From: Ustilaginoidea virens
Lineage: Eukaryota; Ascomycota; Sordariomycetes; Hypocreales; Clavicipitaceae
Direction: 5' to 3'
Assembly: GCF_000687475.1 (NCBI RefSeq)
Contig: NC_057318.1
Coordinates: 5,952,001-6,016,000 of the forward strand
Length of the DNA: 64,000 bases
Shown here: piece after piece, positions 24,536 through 37,819 of the stretch
Position numbering within the stretch: position 1 is the first letter of the stretch
How the letters are laid out: each line of letters starts with the position of its first letter
Notes under the pieces: generated by a model
Databases searched by the model: none
What the model was told of the DNA's origin: nothing
Seen by the model: only the letters and a program-made list of their open reading frames with translations
Translations under genes and position numbers: made by a program

Positions 24536-27500
24536 GCCATCCGGATCGGCATATCAGAATGGCAAACTTGCAATCTTTGTACACTTTACACCGCCGGCAA
24601 GCCAATCCCCTTTTCAGGTCGTGTTAAACGCGCACACATGGCAATGACCCGGCGAGCCGAAAGGTCTGGTGGGGTTGGTTTTCAAGTTGCTTGCTTCATG
24701 CGCCATCGGGCTAGATTGTTGTACCAAAACAGGAGACTTTGCTGGCTGATAATTGCGACCCCGCTGCCCTACTATCGAGGAAACAGGTTCAACTTGCTCC
24801 ATGGCCCTGACTGCTTGCGAGGAACTGCTCCCGGGGGGTAGATCGTTTCCCAAAAGTAACAAGATTCGTCAATTCTGTGTATTTATATTCTTCTATCAAA
24901 AACCAGACGCGTTCAAAAAGGCCGTTCTCGTCTAGGTCGTCCAACTCGTAGCCACTCCTCCATTCAAGACTCGGCGACCCTAAAAGCAATTCGTTAGACC
25001 GCTTGTAATTGTCCTGGCTGTCTCTGTGTCACGCCATCCCAAGCGCCGGCTTGTGAGTGGATCTGAAGGAGCAATTAAATGGCGAATCAAACCTGCGAGT
25101 CAAAATTGAGCAAAAGTGAGGCAAAAGTACTCGCTCCAAGGTTTTATGCATGTATTGTAGGTGATAACATGACTTGGTTCAAAATATGCCTTCTTTTGTA
25201 TTCCTTGCTTCTTTGCTTCTTTGCTTCTCTTTACTTTTGTTCTTTTGATCTTTTTCTTCTTGTCTCTTCTTCTCTTTTCTCTGCTTCTGCCTTTACTTTT
25301 CTCTGTCTTCTTTTAGTAATGCAACTGCTGAGCTGACTGACGACTCAACATCGAGCGAAGCTTCCTTACTGTATTGCTCCCGCCGTCAAGTAAAGCCAAG
25401 CTGCTACATCGGCACGGTCTATGTCGACAGCTCGGAGCGACTGCGTTAAAGATGAAACTAACCATCTCTTGTTAGATGCCATGAGAAGACGCGGGAAAAA
25501 AAAAGACCAGAGATGAACAGCTAGCTTCCAAGCCTTTTCGGGCCATGACCCTTGGGTGTAAAGGGGCTAAATCGAATAGATGTGCAGTGATACATTGCGG
25601 CAGGTCACTCCTCACTGCCAAAGTTGGGAACAGAGAGTATTGGTCCATCGCATGCCCCTGCGTTTGTCATGTCGGGCCCCCGCAAGAAAGCTGCCAGGCG
25701 GCGGGAGTGGAATGCTTCAATATATGGACGCTCTTTGAATCCTTCACGCAGTATTGCAGGTGGGGTATCAACCCAAGTCATCAGCCATCCTTCAAGACAG
25801 GATCCGAGGTCTAGAGTCTAGAACCTGAATGGAATGCGCCGGCAAATGCCTCTCTAGGAGATAGACAAGAGCTCCCCGTACTCCGTGGTACCAGGTAACT
25901 TTCAAGCTGGGTGGATGATGGGGCCAATCCACCTCTTAACCCATTAATCGCGCCGACAAGGGGCAAAGAGGCTCATGGCCACCTCGACAAACCTAAATAT
26001 TATTAATAGCTTAACTTCCTGCTCGATTAGGTAATTGTATTCTGTGTCGCCGGAAGAAGCGAGTCTCGACGTCGCACTGAGTAAACGCTTAGCATCGACC
26101 AAACATGGCATCAGTTGGCGCTAGCGTCCTCCCTCCCCACACGACGATCGAGGCCGCCTAGGGAACAGTCAGGAAGGCAGGGACTCGGGAGTATCGGGCC
26201 GATGACTCTGTAGAATAAGCTGAAGCTGAAGCATTTCGCCCGTTGGCCGGTCGTCTAGGTCATTGCTTGCCAAGGACGGAAAGGTTAGCAATAATGCTAT
26301 CCACAAATCAGCGACGGAGACGCTTATGGAGGCAACTGGGGGGTTTCAAAACGACATTGTCTTGACAAATAACTGTTGGTGATCAAAGCCGGGAAGATGG
26401 AGTACTCCGTAGACCTGTTCGTTAAATCACGAGCACTCAGTCCCGTTCTTCTCCTTTTCCCTTTCGGAAGCGTGCTGCCAGGTGACTCATCATGCCACCC
26501 AACGCTTCACGGCGAAGAGGATTATCCGAGGAATGGTGCACAGATACATAAGCCAAGTGCGGAGGCACTCTTCTCGACATGACATGGGACAGTGGGCTCT
26601 GAATATCTCCACCGCACAAAAAAGACGGGGGTGGGTTAAGCGGGGGAAGGAGAAGGAGAAGGAAAGAGCACTCCTACTCCGTACTGGACAAACAACTGGG
26701 AATAGAGGGGGTGTCGAGGAAGAAGATGGCGGCGGGCACCAAGGCGTAATGCACTTGCGTATAACAATATGTAAGAAAAGCAAGATCCCCAAGTTTACAT
26801 CTGCGATGACAGGCAGGATGCAGCAAGTTGGAACAATCGGAAGTCGTCCACTGCCTGCGCGCCTGCCTCCTGGTTTCCTGCCTGCCTGCTGCCTGCCTGT
26901 ATAGCCAGCCGTCGGTGATTCTCTCAAGGATGGGGTGGCGGCATCGGTTGAGCATGTGCCTCATACCAGCCGACAAACAATTATCAATCCCCGCAGTTGG
27001 CGCCACTAGCACTAATGAAATAAGTCACTTGCTTCTCGACTGCGATCTCGTCAAAACAAAAACTTCGGGCGATCCCAAACCATTGCGGTCGGTTGAAGTC
27101 AGCGACCACCCGATATACTACGTACAAGTCTGGTTTGTTGCAGAATTTGCGGTTCTTGTTTGCAACATTGAGCATGCATCAAAGTAAGCCTGGAACCTTG
27201 CAGGAGGAGGATTGGACTTGCCGTGCATTACAAGCACAGCCCATTTGGAAAAAGCAAAGGGCACACCAATGACCCCAGGCAGCCAAAAAAAATTCAGAGC
27301 GAGAAGGCACGGCCATGTGGGGTCTTGCAGCCCCCCCTCTCAGAGACGCTGTGGGCCTGTGGCTCGTCAACTCCACTAGAGCACCCCGAGCCACCAGACC
27401 CAAGTGCCAGTTGACTTGCTTTGGTCCCAGGCCCCCAGCCGGAAAGCACTGGTGCAGGGAAACGAAAAAAAAGTAGGAGAAAACAGCCTACGCAGGAATC

Positions 27501-29626
27501 ATGTCAGGGGGGAAAAGGCAATAGATCAGGTGATGCCGAGGGCTTTGTCCTCCGTTATGGTGAATCGTCTACTGCGCAGCGCATGTGCTTGGAAAGGTCG
27601 CGCCCGCACAGGCAAGGCGGGTCCCAAAGGCTGGCAGCCAGCCAATACGTCGGAGACATTCCAAAGCTTGTCCGTCAAACTGCAACATTGGCAAGGGCTA
27701 GAAGTCTAGGAGCAACTCGGGTTTCAACCGAATGGAGTAGGGTGTTTGTGCGGCTTCCGCATGCTCGCCCCGAGCAAGTTGCAGCAAAGGGAAGAAAATG
27801 ATAAACTGTGCATAGGAGAACCAAGACCTTCTTCCCGAGTCTTGACCAAGTACGGAGTACGGAGTACCTCGTCGTGGTTGCAAATGCATTCCAAGTTAGT
27901 CCTGCGGACCGAGCAACATGCCATTGCCGCCATTTAATTGCCCGTCACACCCCCAAGGCTATAATCAGGTATCAGAGAGAGCGCCAAGACGGGAGGAATG
28001 GATATACAATGTTTCCGTCGCAGGCTGACCTAACCGATCGCCAATACAACATTTGAAGGGTCCGTCTCTGCAACAGAGGGAGTCTGAGACTTGCAGCTCT
28101 GAGGGACTCTCTTCCAAGTGGTCCAAGTCGGCGGCAAACAGGGATGCTGAATGATTTCTGCATGTATGGAGTACCCATGTACGATGGATGCACTTGCAAG
28201 GTCTGGCGGCTCGAGGGCCCCGCCTTGGTTGAAGCGGATATGACCCGATCCAGCAACCCGCGTTAGGTGATTTTCGCTCAGAGGTCGCTCGCTGGCAGAA
28301 TTGGTGTGGAGCAACAAGTGATCAACGGGGAAAGGAGGGGAAGACCGAAGACGAAGGGGGAAGGAAAGAAGGAAGGCGAAGTGAGAGAGTAAGGGGATAA
28401 GGAAGGGGCTGGGGAAGCTTCGACTCGGAAGAATCTCGAGTTGCCGAATTTATTCGAGCGTTGGCCATCAATTTCATTTCGTGCCACTTTATTGTAGCCC
28501 GCATGCTGCGCCGCGAACAACTCCAAGGATAGGATCACCACCTCTCGGCCATTGACCGCAGTGGGATGCTCAGCAGAATCGGCGCGGCCAAGATGCGCAA
28601 AAGACGTCCCAGCCATCCTTCGACTATCCAGGCAGGTAAGCCGCCCACGGGCATGTTTTGCTGCCCTTTTCCGTGAAAGGCTTTTTTCCATTTTCAACGA
28701 ACCCTTCCAGGGCGTCACGACACGTCATGATTCGAGGCTTGTCTTGCAATTCATCTTCCCTTGGCATTGCAACCTGAGGGCTGCGAGTCGCGGTCAAGGG
28801 AGATTTTGATCATGGTTTGTTGCGCTCTTTTTTATACATGTATATATGTTATATGTATATATATATATATATCCTATATGTGGAGCAATAGCAGTTAAAA
28901 TTTTTTTTTGCCTCGGTGTTATCCAAAGAACTAGAGCAATTAATTGTGCCTAAAGAGGGCCCCGCCAATCGACGAAGCGGAGACTTGCTGGCGCCCCCCT
29001 CGAGCCCGCAAACCGGCCGGATTTTCGGCGAGTCGTGCCACCAGTTTGCAATGGCACCACGGTACTTGGGTTCTTGGCAGCGAGGAGGTAATTGAGGTAT
29101 TCCAACTTCTCTCTCGTCGGCCGCTCTCTTATCAAGCATGAAGCGCAAATGCCAGTTTGATGATGCGAGTACCTTTTTTTTTTTCTGGTTTTTATTCCCC
29201 CCTTTTTTTTTTCCTCTTCTTCTTTTTTTTTCCCTTCTTGGATGAAAAATTACGGCGGCGGGAAATGACATGCCTGCCGAGTAACGGCGCGTCAGGCCTG
29301 GAGCCCTTACTAGTACGGAGTAACTACCCCGCTAAAGGAGCCAGCATCAACTTGAAGCATGTGGTTCCACTCCCAAGTCCCGACCCAGGTTCTGGTTGAC
29401 CTGACCCGGCTGGCTCCGTCATCGCCCGTCGCTCCTGCTGCGCGTGGTACCCTGCCCGCGCGCCAAAAAGTTGGCTCTGACTTTCTCTGGGTGCCGGTCC
29501 GGTGCTCGCTCGCCTGCCCAGTTGCCGCTTGCCCAGTTCCACCTGCCACCTGCCAACCCTCTGCTGGCTGCAAGCACCACACTGCTGGCGTTGGCGCGCT
29601 TCTGGCTGCTGCTTGCTTCAGCGATT

Positions 29627-29661
<35 letters not shown>

Positions 29662-29903
29662 TTGCATGTGCGTGCCCTCCAGTCTCTTTCCCCTCGCTGA
29701 TCGTTGTCACCTCGTCGAGACATTACTTTTTCTTCGTCGTCTGCCAGCTGCCAGCTGCCATTTGCCGTCTGCCATCCGCCCAGTTGCCAGTCGCCAGTTG
29801 CCAGCTGCCCTCTGCTGTACCGAGCCAACGTCCCTTTTGCTAGCAAATCAGCCCGCTGCGTCCCGACTTCTTCCAGCCCATTGCACGACAAGTCGTCCGC
29901 GCC
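24536..29903. other. 5.4-kb gene-poor region upstream of areA
   Basis: Open frames here are short (up to ~146 codons), overlap on both strands, and lack family motifs or good splice patterns. Contents: CT-rich DNA (25195-25320), TACTCCGTA-type motifs (25878, 26401, 26674, 27850, 29312), a TA repeat (28838-28875), pyrimidine blocks (29166-29240), and degenerate CTGCC/CCAGTTGCC repeats with a GCC run (29628-29660) just before areA. The last kilobase or so is probably areA promoter and long 5' UTR. Long upstream regions are usual for areA-type genes. Confidence 0.5.
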
Positions 29904-32900
29904 ATGGATCCTACCATGACCGAACACGATTATCGATTTCCCCGACGGCCTGGTCGCACCGGTCAAGTCAAGGGCCATGGCGGCCCCGGGCATCTGAACC
30001 TCCACTCGGCCGGTCCTGACCTTCCGCAGACGCTCGCCTCGGCCCATGGCAACCTGCTCGGCAGCGCCTTGTTCCCCTCGCTCGAGAACGCCGCCGCCGC
30101 CGACTCTGTCCAGTCCGTCGACCAGCTTCGGCATGACGACCCGCTCGCCGCCCAAATATGGAAGTTCTTCAGCAAGACCAAGTTGCAGCTGCCGAACCAG
30201 GAGCGCCTCGAGAATCTGACTTGGCGCATGATGGCTCTCAACATGCGCAAGCAGAAACAAGAGGATGAGGCTCGTTCGGTCGAGGCACAGCACGCCGGGT
30301 ATGTTTCTTCTCCATATGTGCAGACTCGGAGGAATCCACATGCCAGCAAGAGCCTAGTGCGATCCCCGCAGTCCGCCATCGTCCCCTGCGTATTGCATCA
30401 TCTTCAGCTGGCCTTGGGGCTGACAAGACGGGCTCTCTCCATCTGCCCGCTCCGGCTGTCCAGGCTCAATTGTCCCCGGACACAGAATGCGCCCAGCGGC
30501 ATCGCCCAATTGCGAAACTCGTCAGACATTCACCTCGGCAACAACAACTCGGACGCCATGAACCTCGACGACCTCATCTTTGCCGAAGATGTCGCCCCTG
30601 CAGCCGGTCTCATGTCCCCTCCGCCAGCTCCAAAGTTAAACGATGCAATCTCAGCTCGTGACCCATCCACCACGGCTATTCCCATCAAGCCTCGCAAGGA
30701 GTCTACCAGTTTGCTAGCTCCCCAGTCTGTACCGCATTATCAACGAACGGGCAGCAACGAGTTCAATTACGTCCAACGTCACCACCGCAAGACGAGCATT
30801 GACGAGCGTCGAGTGAGTTTGGCTCATACACCACCCATCCATGCCCTTCGTTTTGCCCACTTTTCATCATTTCTTGTCTTTGCACTCTGCCTCATGCACT
30901 TCTGAGAAATGCTTCAACAATTCTTGCTTCACATGGCACATGCCGCTCAAAACGGTTCCCCCCCCCCTTCTTTTACCCCTTTTGCCTTTTCATCTTTTCA
31001 AATCATTTGCGTCACCACTCCCTGAAATCATGGAAGAAAATGGCACAGCAGCAAAAGTCATGCTCATGCCATCTCAACGACGCCAATGAACGTTAACATT
31101 CCAACCCCCCTTTTAGACCCGAAAACGTCCAGCCAACTTTTCTCCTCACTTGCTTGCAGTCAACAGCAACACAGCTGGAGGAAACTGCCATCTTGAAGCG
31201 GACTCGGAGCTTCAGGGCTATTCTCTGGACAACACCGATCCAGTAGCCATGCAGCAACTGAATCAAGGCGGCAACTCGGCCGTTTCCTTTGCCCTTGACT
31301 CGTACATGGAAACCGACGCGGTAATGAACCAGGCCGCACACTTTCAACAAAACTTCTCCTTTTCCCCTTCTAGTTCTCCAATGATACCCCATGGTCCTTT
31401 CTCCAACATGTATAATACTAGCTCTTCAGTCCCAACCTCCTCCATTAACGCCGGGGACCTGTACTCACCCCTCGGCTCTGCCTATCAGTCTACTGTATCT
31501 ACACCTCTGGCCATGGGCGATGGCGATGGCTTGTACTTTGGCCCGCACGATGGTCGGCACCCTCGAAAGCAAGGAATCATGCAAGGCCCAACCCGACGAT
31601 TGACGGGCATTCTCGGCCATGGCCCGCAGTTCATCCACAACAGTGCAAACGGTGGAAGTCAGATGTATTCGGGCCCCGGAACCGAGTCGGGCTCTCTATC
31701 CACATTCAGCACCGCCCCAAGCTCGTTCAGTCATATCGACCCGAGCCAGGTATTCCAGACTGATAGCCAAGTCACGTCTCCTACAATGCCCATGCGGCCA
31801 GAAAACATGCTTCCATTCGGAGCGGATTCGGACGACGAGGACAGCGCCGCCGGTCTCCAGAACCAAAACATGCCCATGCACGGCGACTATTCATCGTCAA
31901 TGGATGACATGGGGTGTTTGGGTTGGGATGCGTCTCTTCCGGGGCAGTTTAGCACCCAAGCGGCTCGTTTCCCCGGCGGCCTTCCCCGCAAGCAAGTCAT
32001 GATTGGAGGCACCACGACCGACTACGTTGTCGACAACAGTGACTGGGAAAATCTTGGACTGGGACGCTCGCATTCTTTCAAAGAAAGCGACAAGAGACAT
32101 GAAAAGATCCCTCGCACGGCATCGACGCCATCGCACCTGGCGACGAAGCACAATGGCTTCGAGCACACCGCCCAAAGCCTACCCACCTCTCCGCCTGGGG
32201 ATCACGATCAACCGCCCCCCGATACCATGTCTGGACTGTCATCTGCGGCGCCCAGCGGCCCGTCGTCCCCAGCAGCGCCACCGCCGCCTGCAAAGCGGGC
32301 TTCCAGCACCACCAACCTACAACCCGCGGGGGGTGGCGCGCAGAACGATGGCGGCGCACCGACAACATGCACCAACTGTTTCACCCAAACCACGCCCCTC
32401 TGGAGGCGCAACCCAGAAGGTCAACCACTCTGCAACGCGTGCGGGCTTTTCCTCAAGCTCCACGGGGTGGTTCGGCCTCTCAGTCTGAAGACAGACGTCA
32501 TCAAGAAGAGAAACAGGGGATCCGGACCGAATGGCGCAGGCGGTGGTCCGAGATCTAGAAAGAATGCCGGCGGATCCGCGGCTGCGTCTCGAAAGAGCTC
32601 GACCCTGTCCATGGCCACGGTGGCTGCTGCGGGCGGCAGCAGCAGCAACCTCGTCATCAATAACAACAGCCTGTCTCCTCCGGCCTCGCGAAGCGTCTTG
32701 CCCAAGGACAGCGACAGTCCCGCGGCGAGTTCCGGAGCCAACACAGCCGGGAGCACCCCCAACAGCCACTACGGCAACCAGGGCTCCTCCTCCAGCGCTG
32801 CGGCAGCCGGAGGAAAAGGCGTGGTGCCCATCGCTGCAGCTCCGCCCAAGGCCACTCCTGGCCCTGGGGCGTCATCTTCATCCGCGTCACGATCATCGGG

Positions 32901-33231
32901 CCCCGCACCCGTCTCCTCCTCCAAACGCCAACGCAGGCACAGCAAGAGTGTCGGCGCAGACGCTGCTTGCGGCATGGATATCGACAGTCCTGCCGAAAGC
33001 GTCAGCTCCAGCGACATGTCGCGGTCCATGGTCACGACGCCAAACATGGCATCCCTCTCATCGACCATGCTATCCACCAGCATCGGAATGACCCCTTCAC
33101 GACAGGCCATAGGCCACGGCCACGTCATGTCGCTGGGTCATCATCAACCAGGTGGCCCGCAGCATCACCCCGGAGGACCGTGCACAAGTACCGGTCCGCA
33201 GGAATGGGAATGGCTAACAATGAGTCTGTAG
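29904..33231 (+). CDS. areA: GATA factor AreA/Nit2/Nrr1, nitrogen regulator
   Basis: Best model: exons 29904-30298, 30464-30812, 31117-33231, 952 aa. Start [16 protein letters not shown] matches AreA proteins of Sordariomycetes. The conserved [19 protein letters not shown] block is near 78-98, then [21 protein letters not shown], and [19 protein letters not shown] across intron 2 (30813-31116, donor GTGAGT). The single GATA zinc finger lies near 665-690 ([18 protein letters not shown]... CNACG) with its basic tail ending near KKRNRGSG. The last residues, EWEWLTMSL, are the AreA C-terminus that in Aspergillus is bound by the co-repressor NmrA. AreA activates genes for use of poor nitrogen sources; in Metarhizium its homologue nrr1 is tied to protease control. 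Intron 1 is uncertain: donor GTATGT at 30299, branch GCTGAC (30419), acceptor at 30463; 165 nt and free of in-frame stops. A competing reading is given in the findings. Confidence 0.93.
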
Positions 33232-34907
33232 GTTGCGTGAGTGTGTGTGAGTGTGTGTGTGAGCGGATGTGAAACCAAGTATTGCAACGTCCTAATCAGA
33301 CGAGCGTCGTGCATAAGCCGAGTTTTTGAATTTATTGGCGACCCGTGTTTTTGTTTTCATTGTGGACCCTAGAATGCCTTTTCGTGTTGTTTTCTTGTCT
33401 TGGCCCCCTTTGTTCCGATTCGGCGGCCCCCTCATCATGATATGGGATCGCGCTGCTTTGAGTTTGGACAGGCGCGCCCAGGGGGATATATATAATTCGA
33501 CACACTGGATGGCTGAGATGAATCTGCCAAGGCGAAGGCGATTGGTTGAGCACGCAGTCAACGGAAGGGATGCCACGGCGTTGGCGATGCCTTTTTTCCT
33601 CTTTTCTTTTTTTTCCGTCCCTGCCCTTGCTTTTTCTTTTCTTTTCTTTTTTTTTTGTGCAGACACGCTTCTTGGACTCGTCGTTTTCTTGGCTGGCATA
33701 GCTTCATTTTCTTATCTTTTCCTTTATTTTCTCTTTTCTGGCATCGGCCTGCACGTTGGTTTGTAGCAGCCGTAGGACGAGATCATTGACATTGTCATGA
33801 GCGGGAGTTAGGTTCGGACCAGTTGCTTGGAAATGCGTATCTGGAGTGATTTTTTTTTATCTTTTTTTTGTTTATTTTTATCTATCCTCTTTTCTATATT
33901 TTCCGTCTTCTCTTTTTATCTTCTTTTTTTGGTCTTTCAAGTTTTTCATTGTTGATGAGTGCGGCAACGGCGGGGCGTCACGAATCTCGCTTATATTTAC
34001 TACATGAGAAATTTGACCAGAACGGACTGACTGACTGACTGACTGACTGACTGACTGACTGACTGACTGACTGACTGATTGATTGACTGACTGACTCGAC
34101 TGACTCGACTGACTTGACAGCCTTGGTGCAAATCGTCGGTGCTGTTCGTGATCACGTAGGTGCAGCGCAGTAGTGCATGTGGCTTCGGGAGACATGGCAG
34201 GGGTGCACGCGAGTGAACATAGCTACATATCCTTCTGGCCCTTTTGCCGTGCAAAGCGGCTCGAGGATTGATTTGCGAGGACGCATCCCTTCAGCGTGAA
34301 CGATAGGTCCCCCCCTTGATAATTCGTCGGCTGCCTGGCATGATACAGGTAACCTGTTGACGCCTAATGAAACAAGTTTGTAGTGAATACAAAGCCAAAC
34401 GGGCAGCGAAAAAAAAAAAAAAGAAGCAAACAAACAAACAAACAAAGAAAGAAACAAAGAAAGGAACAAAGAAACAAAGAAACAAAAAAACAAAAAAAAG
34501 AAAAAAAAAAGAAAAAAGGCGACATTAAAGGCTCCCACCAGCGTTTGAACCAAAAAAGTACAGTCGACCTTTCCATGCGTTGCACCGAATGCCACCCTCG
34601 GAAAGGGAAGCTCGCCTGCGGACAAATACCAACAACTACTACTGCCACTCTGCGATTCTGTCGGACCCAGCGCCGTCCAGCTCTACTTGTTGCCCGTGGC
34701 TTTTGCCTCATTTTCCTGGCTCCAAACACCCCCCCCCACCCCGGCTCGCCAATCACTAGAATGCCAAGTTCCATGCCTGTACCGTCCAATCCATGCTGGC
34801 CGACTCTCTTCGAGCTCCGTCCGTTCCCAGCGCTTCTTCCGTCACAACATCACCTGTCGATTGGCACGCAAGCGCCAGTGAGCAGGATTCGCGCTCCACG
34901 GCTCCCT
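33232..34907. other. Convergent region, areA and dbf2, with simple repeats
   Basis: About 1.7 kb of 3' flank from two convergent genes. T-rich tracts (33590-33660, 33850-33930), an ACTG tetranucleotide array and an A-rich AAAC/AAAG block (34405-34515) are present. No gene recognised. Confidence 0.6.
34025..34118. repeat. (ACTG)n microsatellite
   Basis: About 20 tandem GACT/ACTG units with a few GATT and CGACT variants toward the right end. Likely polymorphic. Confidence 0.9.
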
Positions 34908-37058
34908 CTAGAGCATGGTGCCAAATGTCTCACTGTCAGACAAGGGGATGCGCTTCCGTGGACTGCCTCCATCCTCAGCGGCAGGCTTGCGATGCCTGAA
35001 CGTAAATCCAACAAAGAGGCTCTTGCTCATTTCGTCTTGACGGTCAGCCATCGACTCCAGCGCCTGCTGCTTTTCATGCACTTCCTTGTACTTGGCCATG
35101 TCTGCTTCGTTGCTAAAGTCGTCAAAATAACCGGCATCCGTCTCCGAGTCCAGCTCGGGAACAAACGGAGCTCTGGTTTGACGCAGTGTCTCCCAGTCAA
35201 CTTCGGCAAAGTAGTGATGGTCATAGATGTCTTGGATATTGGAAAAGCGTCGGGTACGCGAGTTTATGCAGCTGCGCACTGCAGGTCAATACCGCCCATC
35301 AAATTTTGCTCAAAACATCGACGATGCCACTCACGTTGTGATAAAGTCCCAGGTCCGGTTGCTGAGGAAGTAATTGGGGTTTTCCCAGACCGGTCGCTTC
35401 AACACCTCCTTCCAATGCTTCAGATTCCGCCAAGTCTCATCAGGTGTGGCCCCGGCAAAAGGCGGGAAGCCAGTCAGAGACTCGAACAACATGCAACCCA
35501 AGCTCCAGTAGTCCACCGTGTAGTCATATTCCTCTCCTCGGAGAACCTCGGGTGCCATGTAGTCGGGCGAGCCCACAATCGACTTTGCGTAGTTTACGTC
35601 ATTCTGTCGCATGTTACGGTAACTTTCACGACGCTCGGCTACTGTTCGCTGGTCCATGGGCTTGCCAAAAGGGACAGTCGTCTCTGATGCCTGCTCGAGT
35701 TTGATTCTCATCGACTCGATCCTGGACGGTGCCAAAACACCCGCTGCCAAGCCAAAATCGGTGAGCTTGACGTGCCCGGTGGAGTCTACTAGAAAATTCT
35801 CGGGTTTCAAGTCCCTGTGGATGTAGCCGAGTTCATGGAGGGCATTGACGGCGCAAAACATCTCGGCAGTGTAAAACCGTGCGTGCCTGTTGGACAGGAC
35901 ACCCGTGTTGTTAAGTAGGGTGCGGAAATCTCCACCGGGAACGTATTCCATGGCAAGATAGATACTCTTGTCGTCTTGGAAAGAATACAGCAGGCGGACA
36001 AGCCATTCGCTTTGAGCTGTCGTCAGGATATCTCTCTCTGTGAGAACGTGTCGAACTTCGTCCAGCTTGAACAGCAACTTTTTACTCATTACCTTGAGGG
36101 CGCAAACCTCACGAGTATCCTTCTTCTGAGCGAGGAATACTTGGCCGTAGCCACCTTGACCAACTTGGGTCAAAATCTGAAAATCGCCTTGGCGGAGTCT
36201 CACCCGCCGCTTCCGGAGATTGGCTCGCTCTCGCCCTGTGTATTTGGTCCACATTTGGCTATGCATCTGTTCTTCGGTCTCGGGAGGGGGGGGGAATTCG
36301 GATTTGAAAGCAGCGAGTCGGTTTTGCCTTGAGCCTACATAGGTAAGAAGATCAAAATAATAATCCAGGAAATCTACACGAACAGACGAGGTCAGCTAAC
36401 TATGGGGGCTACAACTACGAGGCTTTTGGGGGGGGGGGGGGCAAGGTGGTGAGAACAAGCGAGACCAACATAATTGGGTGACGTTGACGAGCCTCTTGAC
36501 TCCCGGCTTTTGCAGAAGTTCTCGCTCCTCGGGTGTGAGGCCCCTGGCAGTATTGAACTTCTTGTATGCGGTCCTTGGGCGGTCCTTGGCTTCATACAGC
36601 TGCTGACGAGACTTTGCCGCGTGGTTGTGCTGAGCTGGGGAGTCGGACAGTCCCAGTCGTGATGCAGGAGGAGTGTTCTCCTGCCCTTGCTTCTTCAGGG
36701 GGCTGCCCGACAGAGCTGCTTTGTGGATGACGCTGTCGTCAATGTTGATGCTAGACTCATCAAGTGGCTGGGCATTCGAGTTGCCAGACGAGAGCGGAGT
36801 GACGACACTCTGAGGGCGTGTGAGCCTTACTGGCGCGTCAATGCCCGTCGAAGCCAGCGACATGGCGCTCTCGAAGGCGGCCGGGAGGTCATGTGCGCCG
36901 GGCGGAACAGTCTTCTTGCTTGGACTGCCATGAGGCGTGCTTGGTGGGTTGATGAAGCTGTTGTTGATGTTCTTGGTTGGAGTGGCGGGACGTGGGGACC
37001 CATCGCCGGCCGCTTTTTCCTTGCCTCCTTGGAAGAAGCTGGACATGAAGCTGGCCAT
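34908..37058 (-). CDS. dbf2: NDR-family kinase Dbf2/SidB
   Basis: Three exons on the minus strand: 37058-36470, 36373-35335, 35271-34908, 663 aa. Residues 1-190 are a disordered Ser/Pro region with SP/TP sites. A basic Mob-binding segment follows (MWTKYTGRERANLRKRR), then the kinase: GQGGYGQV, ALKV lysine, YIHRDLKPEN, DFGLA, the NDR insert, and activation segment SIVGSPDYMAPEV. The AGC tail ends with the hydrophobic motif FVGFTF. The pattern fits Dbf2 (S. cerevisiae), Sid2 (S. pombe) and SidB (Aspergillus): with Mob1 it drives septation and mitotic exit as the last kinase of the SIN/MEN. It is less like Cot1/Orb6. Exon joins were set by conserved LDYYFDLLTYVGSRQNRL and TTCINSRTRRF. Intron 1 carries C-rich sense DNA. 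A leader of about 500 nt with a GTGAGT donor (37331) and acceptor near 37074 suggests a 5' UTR intron. Confidence 0.94.
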
Positions 37059-37594
37059 GGTTAAATCAACTGGGGGTAACTAGTATTTTGGCCCGAGGCG
37101 GGGAAAGAGAATATAGAGGGTGAAAAGCTATAGTAAAGGGTTTGTCAAGACGAATGCCCAACTCCTCCTTGTAGTTGTACCGGGCGTGCCTGGTCTGGTG
37201 TACGGACCACTCGAGTTTGTAGGCAAGTCGGGTCACCCGTATGTAGCTAAGGTAGTCAGGGCTCAGGCCTGACTCGCTGGTCAGTGATACCAATTTCCGC
37301 CTACCACAGCAAGTGACAAGGTCAACTCACAGCAGCCACCGAAGCCTGCCTGGATCTGGACGAGCAGCTTCTGCGACGCAGCGATTCGACGGTCAATGAC
37401 ATGGGGTTTCCGAAAGCTAGCGGAAGGCGAAAAGGCAGGGCTGGGCTGGGCGGGCAGCTCTAGACGAAATAGATGGGATGCAGAGCCAGGCCAGGCTTGG
37501 AGCTGCAGGAAACGCCGGGCTTGAGTTTGGTCGACGGGTGGAAGCCTTGGCTTCTTTTTAGGTGCGCATGTCTGGCTGGTGTCAACTGGGTTGT
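37059..37594 (-). promoter_or_regulatory. dbf2 leader with possible uORF and UTR intron
   Basis: On the minus strand an open frame starts at 37598 and runs ~105 codons. It crosses a GTGAGT donor near 37331; an acceptor CCCCCAG lies just before TTGATTTAACC and the dbf2 ATG. A spliced 5' UTR is the simplest reading; a separate gene is not supported by any known motif. Confidence 0.35.
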
Positions 37595-37819
37595 TCATTG
37601 GGCTGCGGCCCCGCCAAAGTCAACATGGGTTGTAGGGGCAACGATCCGGCGCAACTGCCCGCCAGCCGCCACTAAGCACTAAGGCAAGGTACCAGATGGA
37701 CTGATACATACCTCGTACTCCGTACGGAGTGCGGATATGGATACCTATAGGTACCTATACTTGCCAACTGGTCCATACAAGCAAGCATGCCAGTTAACGG
37801 TGATGGCGGCCGCCCAAGG

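Noticed and set aside
26828..27187. 119-codon plus-strand frame in the 5.4-kb gap
   Set aside because: Cys/Leu-rich run comes from a CTGCCTGC repeat; the rest has no motif, and there is no good splice context.
29310..30341. 343-codon minus-strand frame over the areA leader
   Set aside because: Low-complexity, covers simple repeats and the areA exon 1 antisense; no motif.
33326..33766. 146-codon plus-strand frame after areA
   Set aside because: Phe/Leu-rich from T tracts in the 3' flank; no support.
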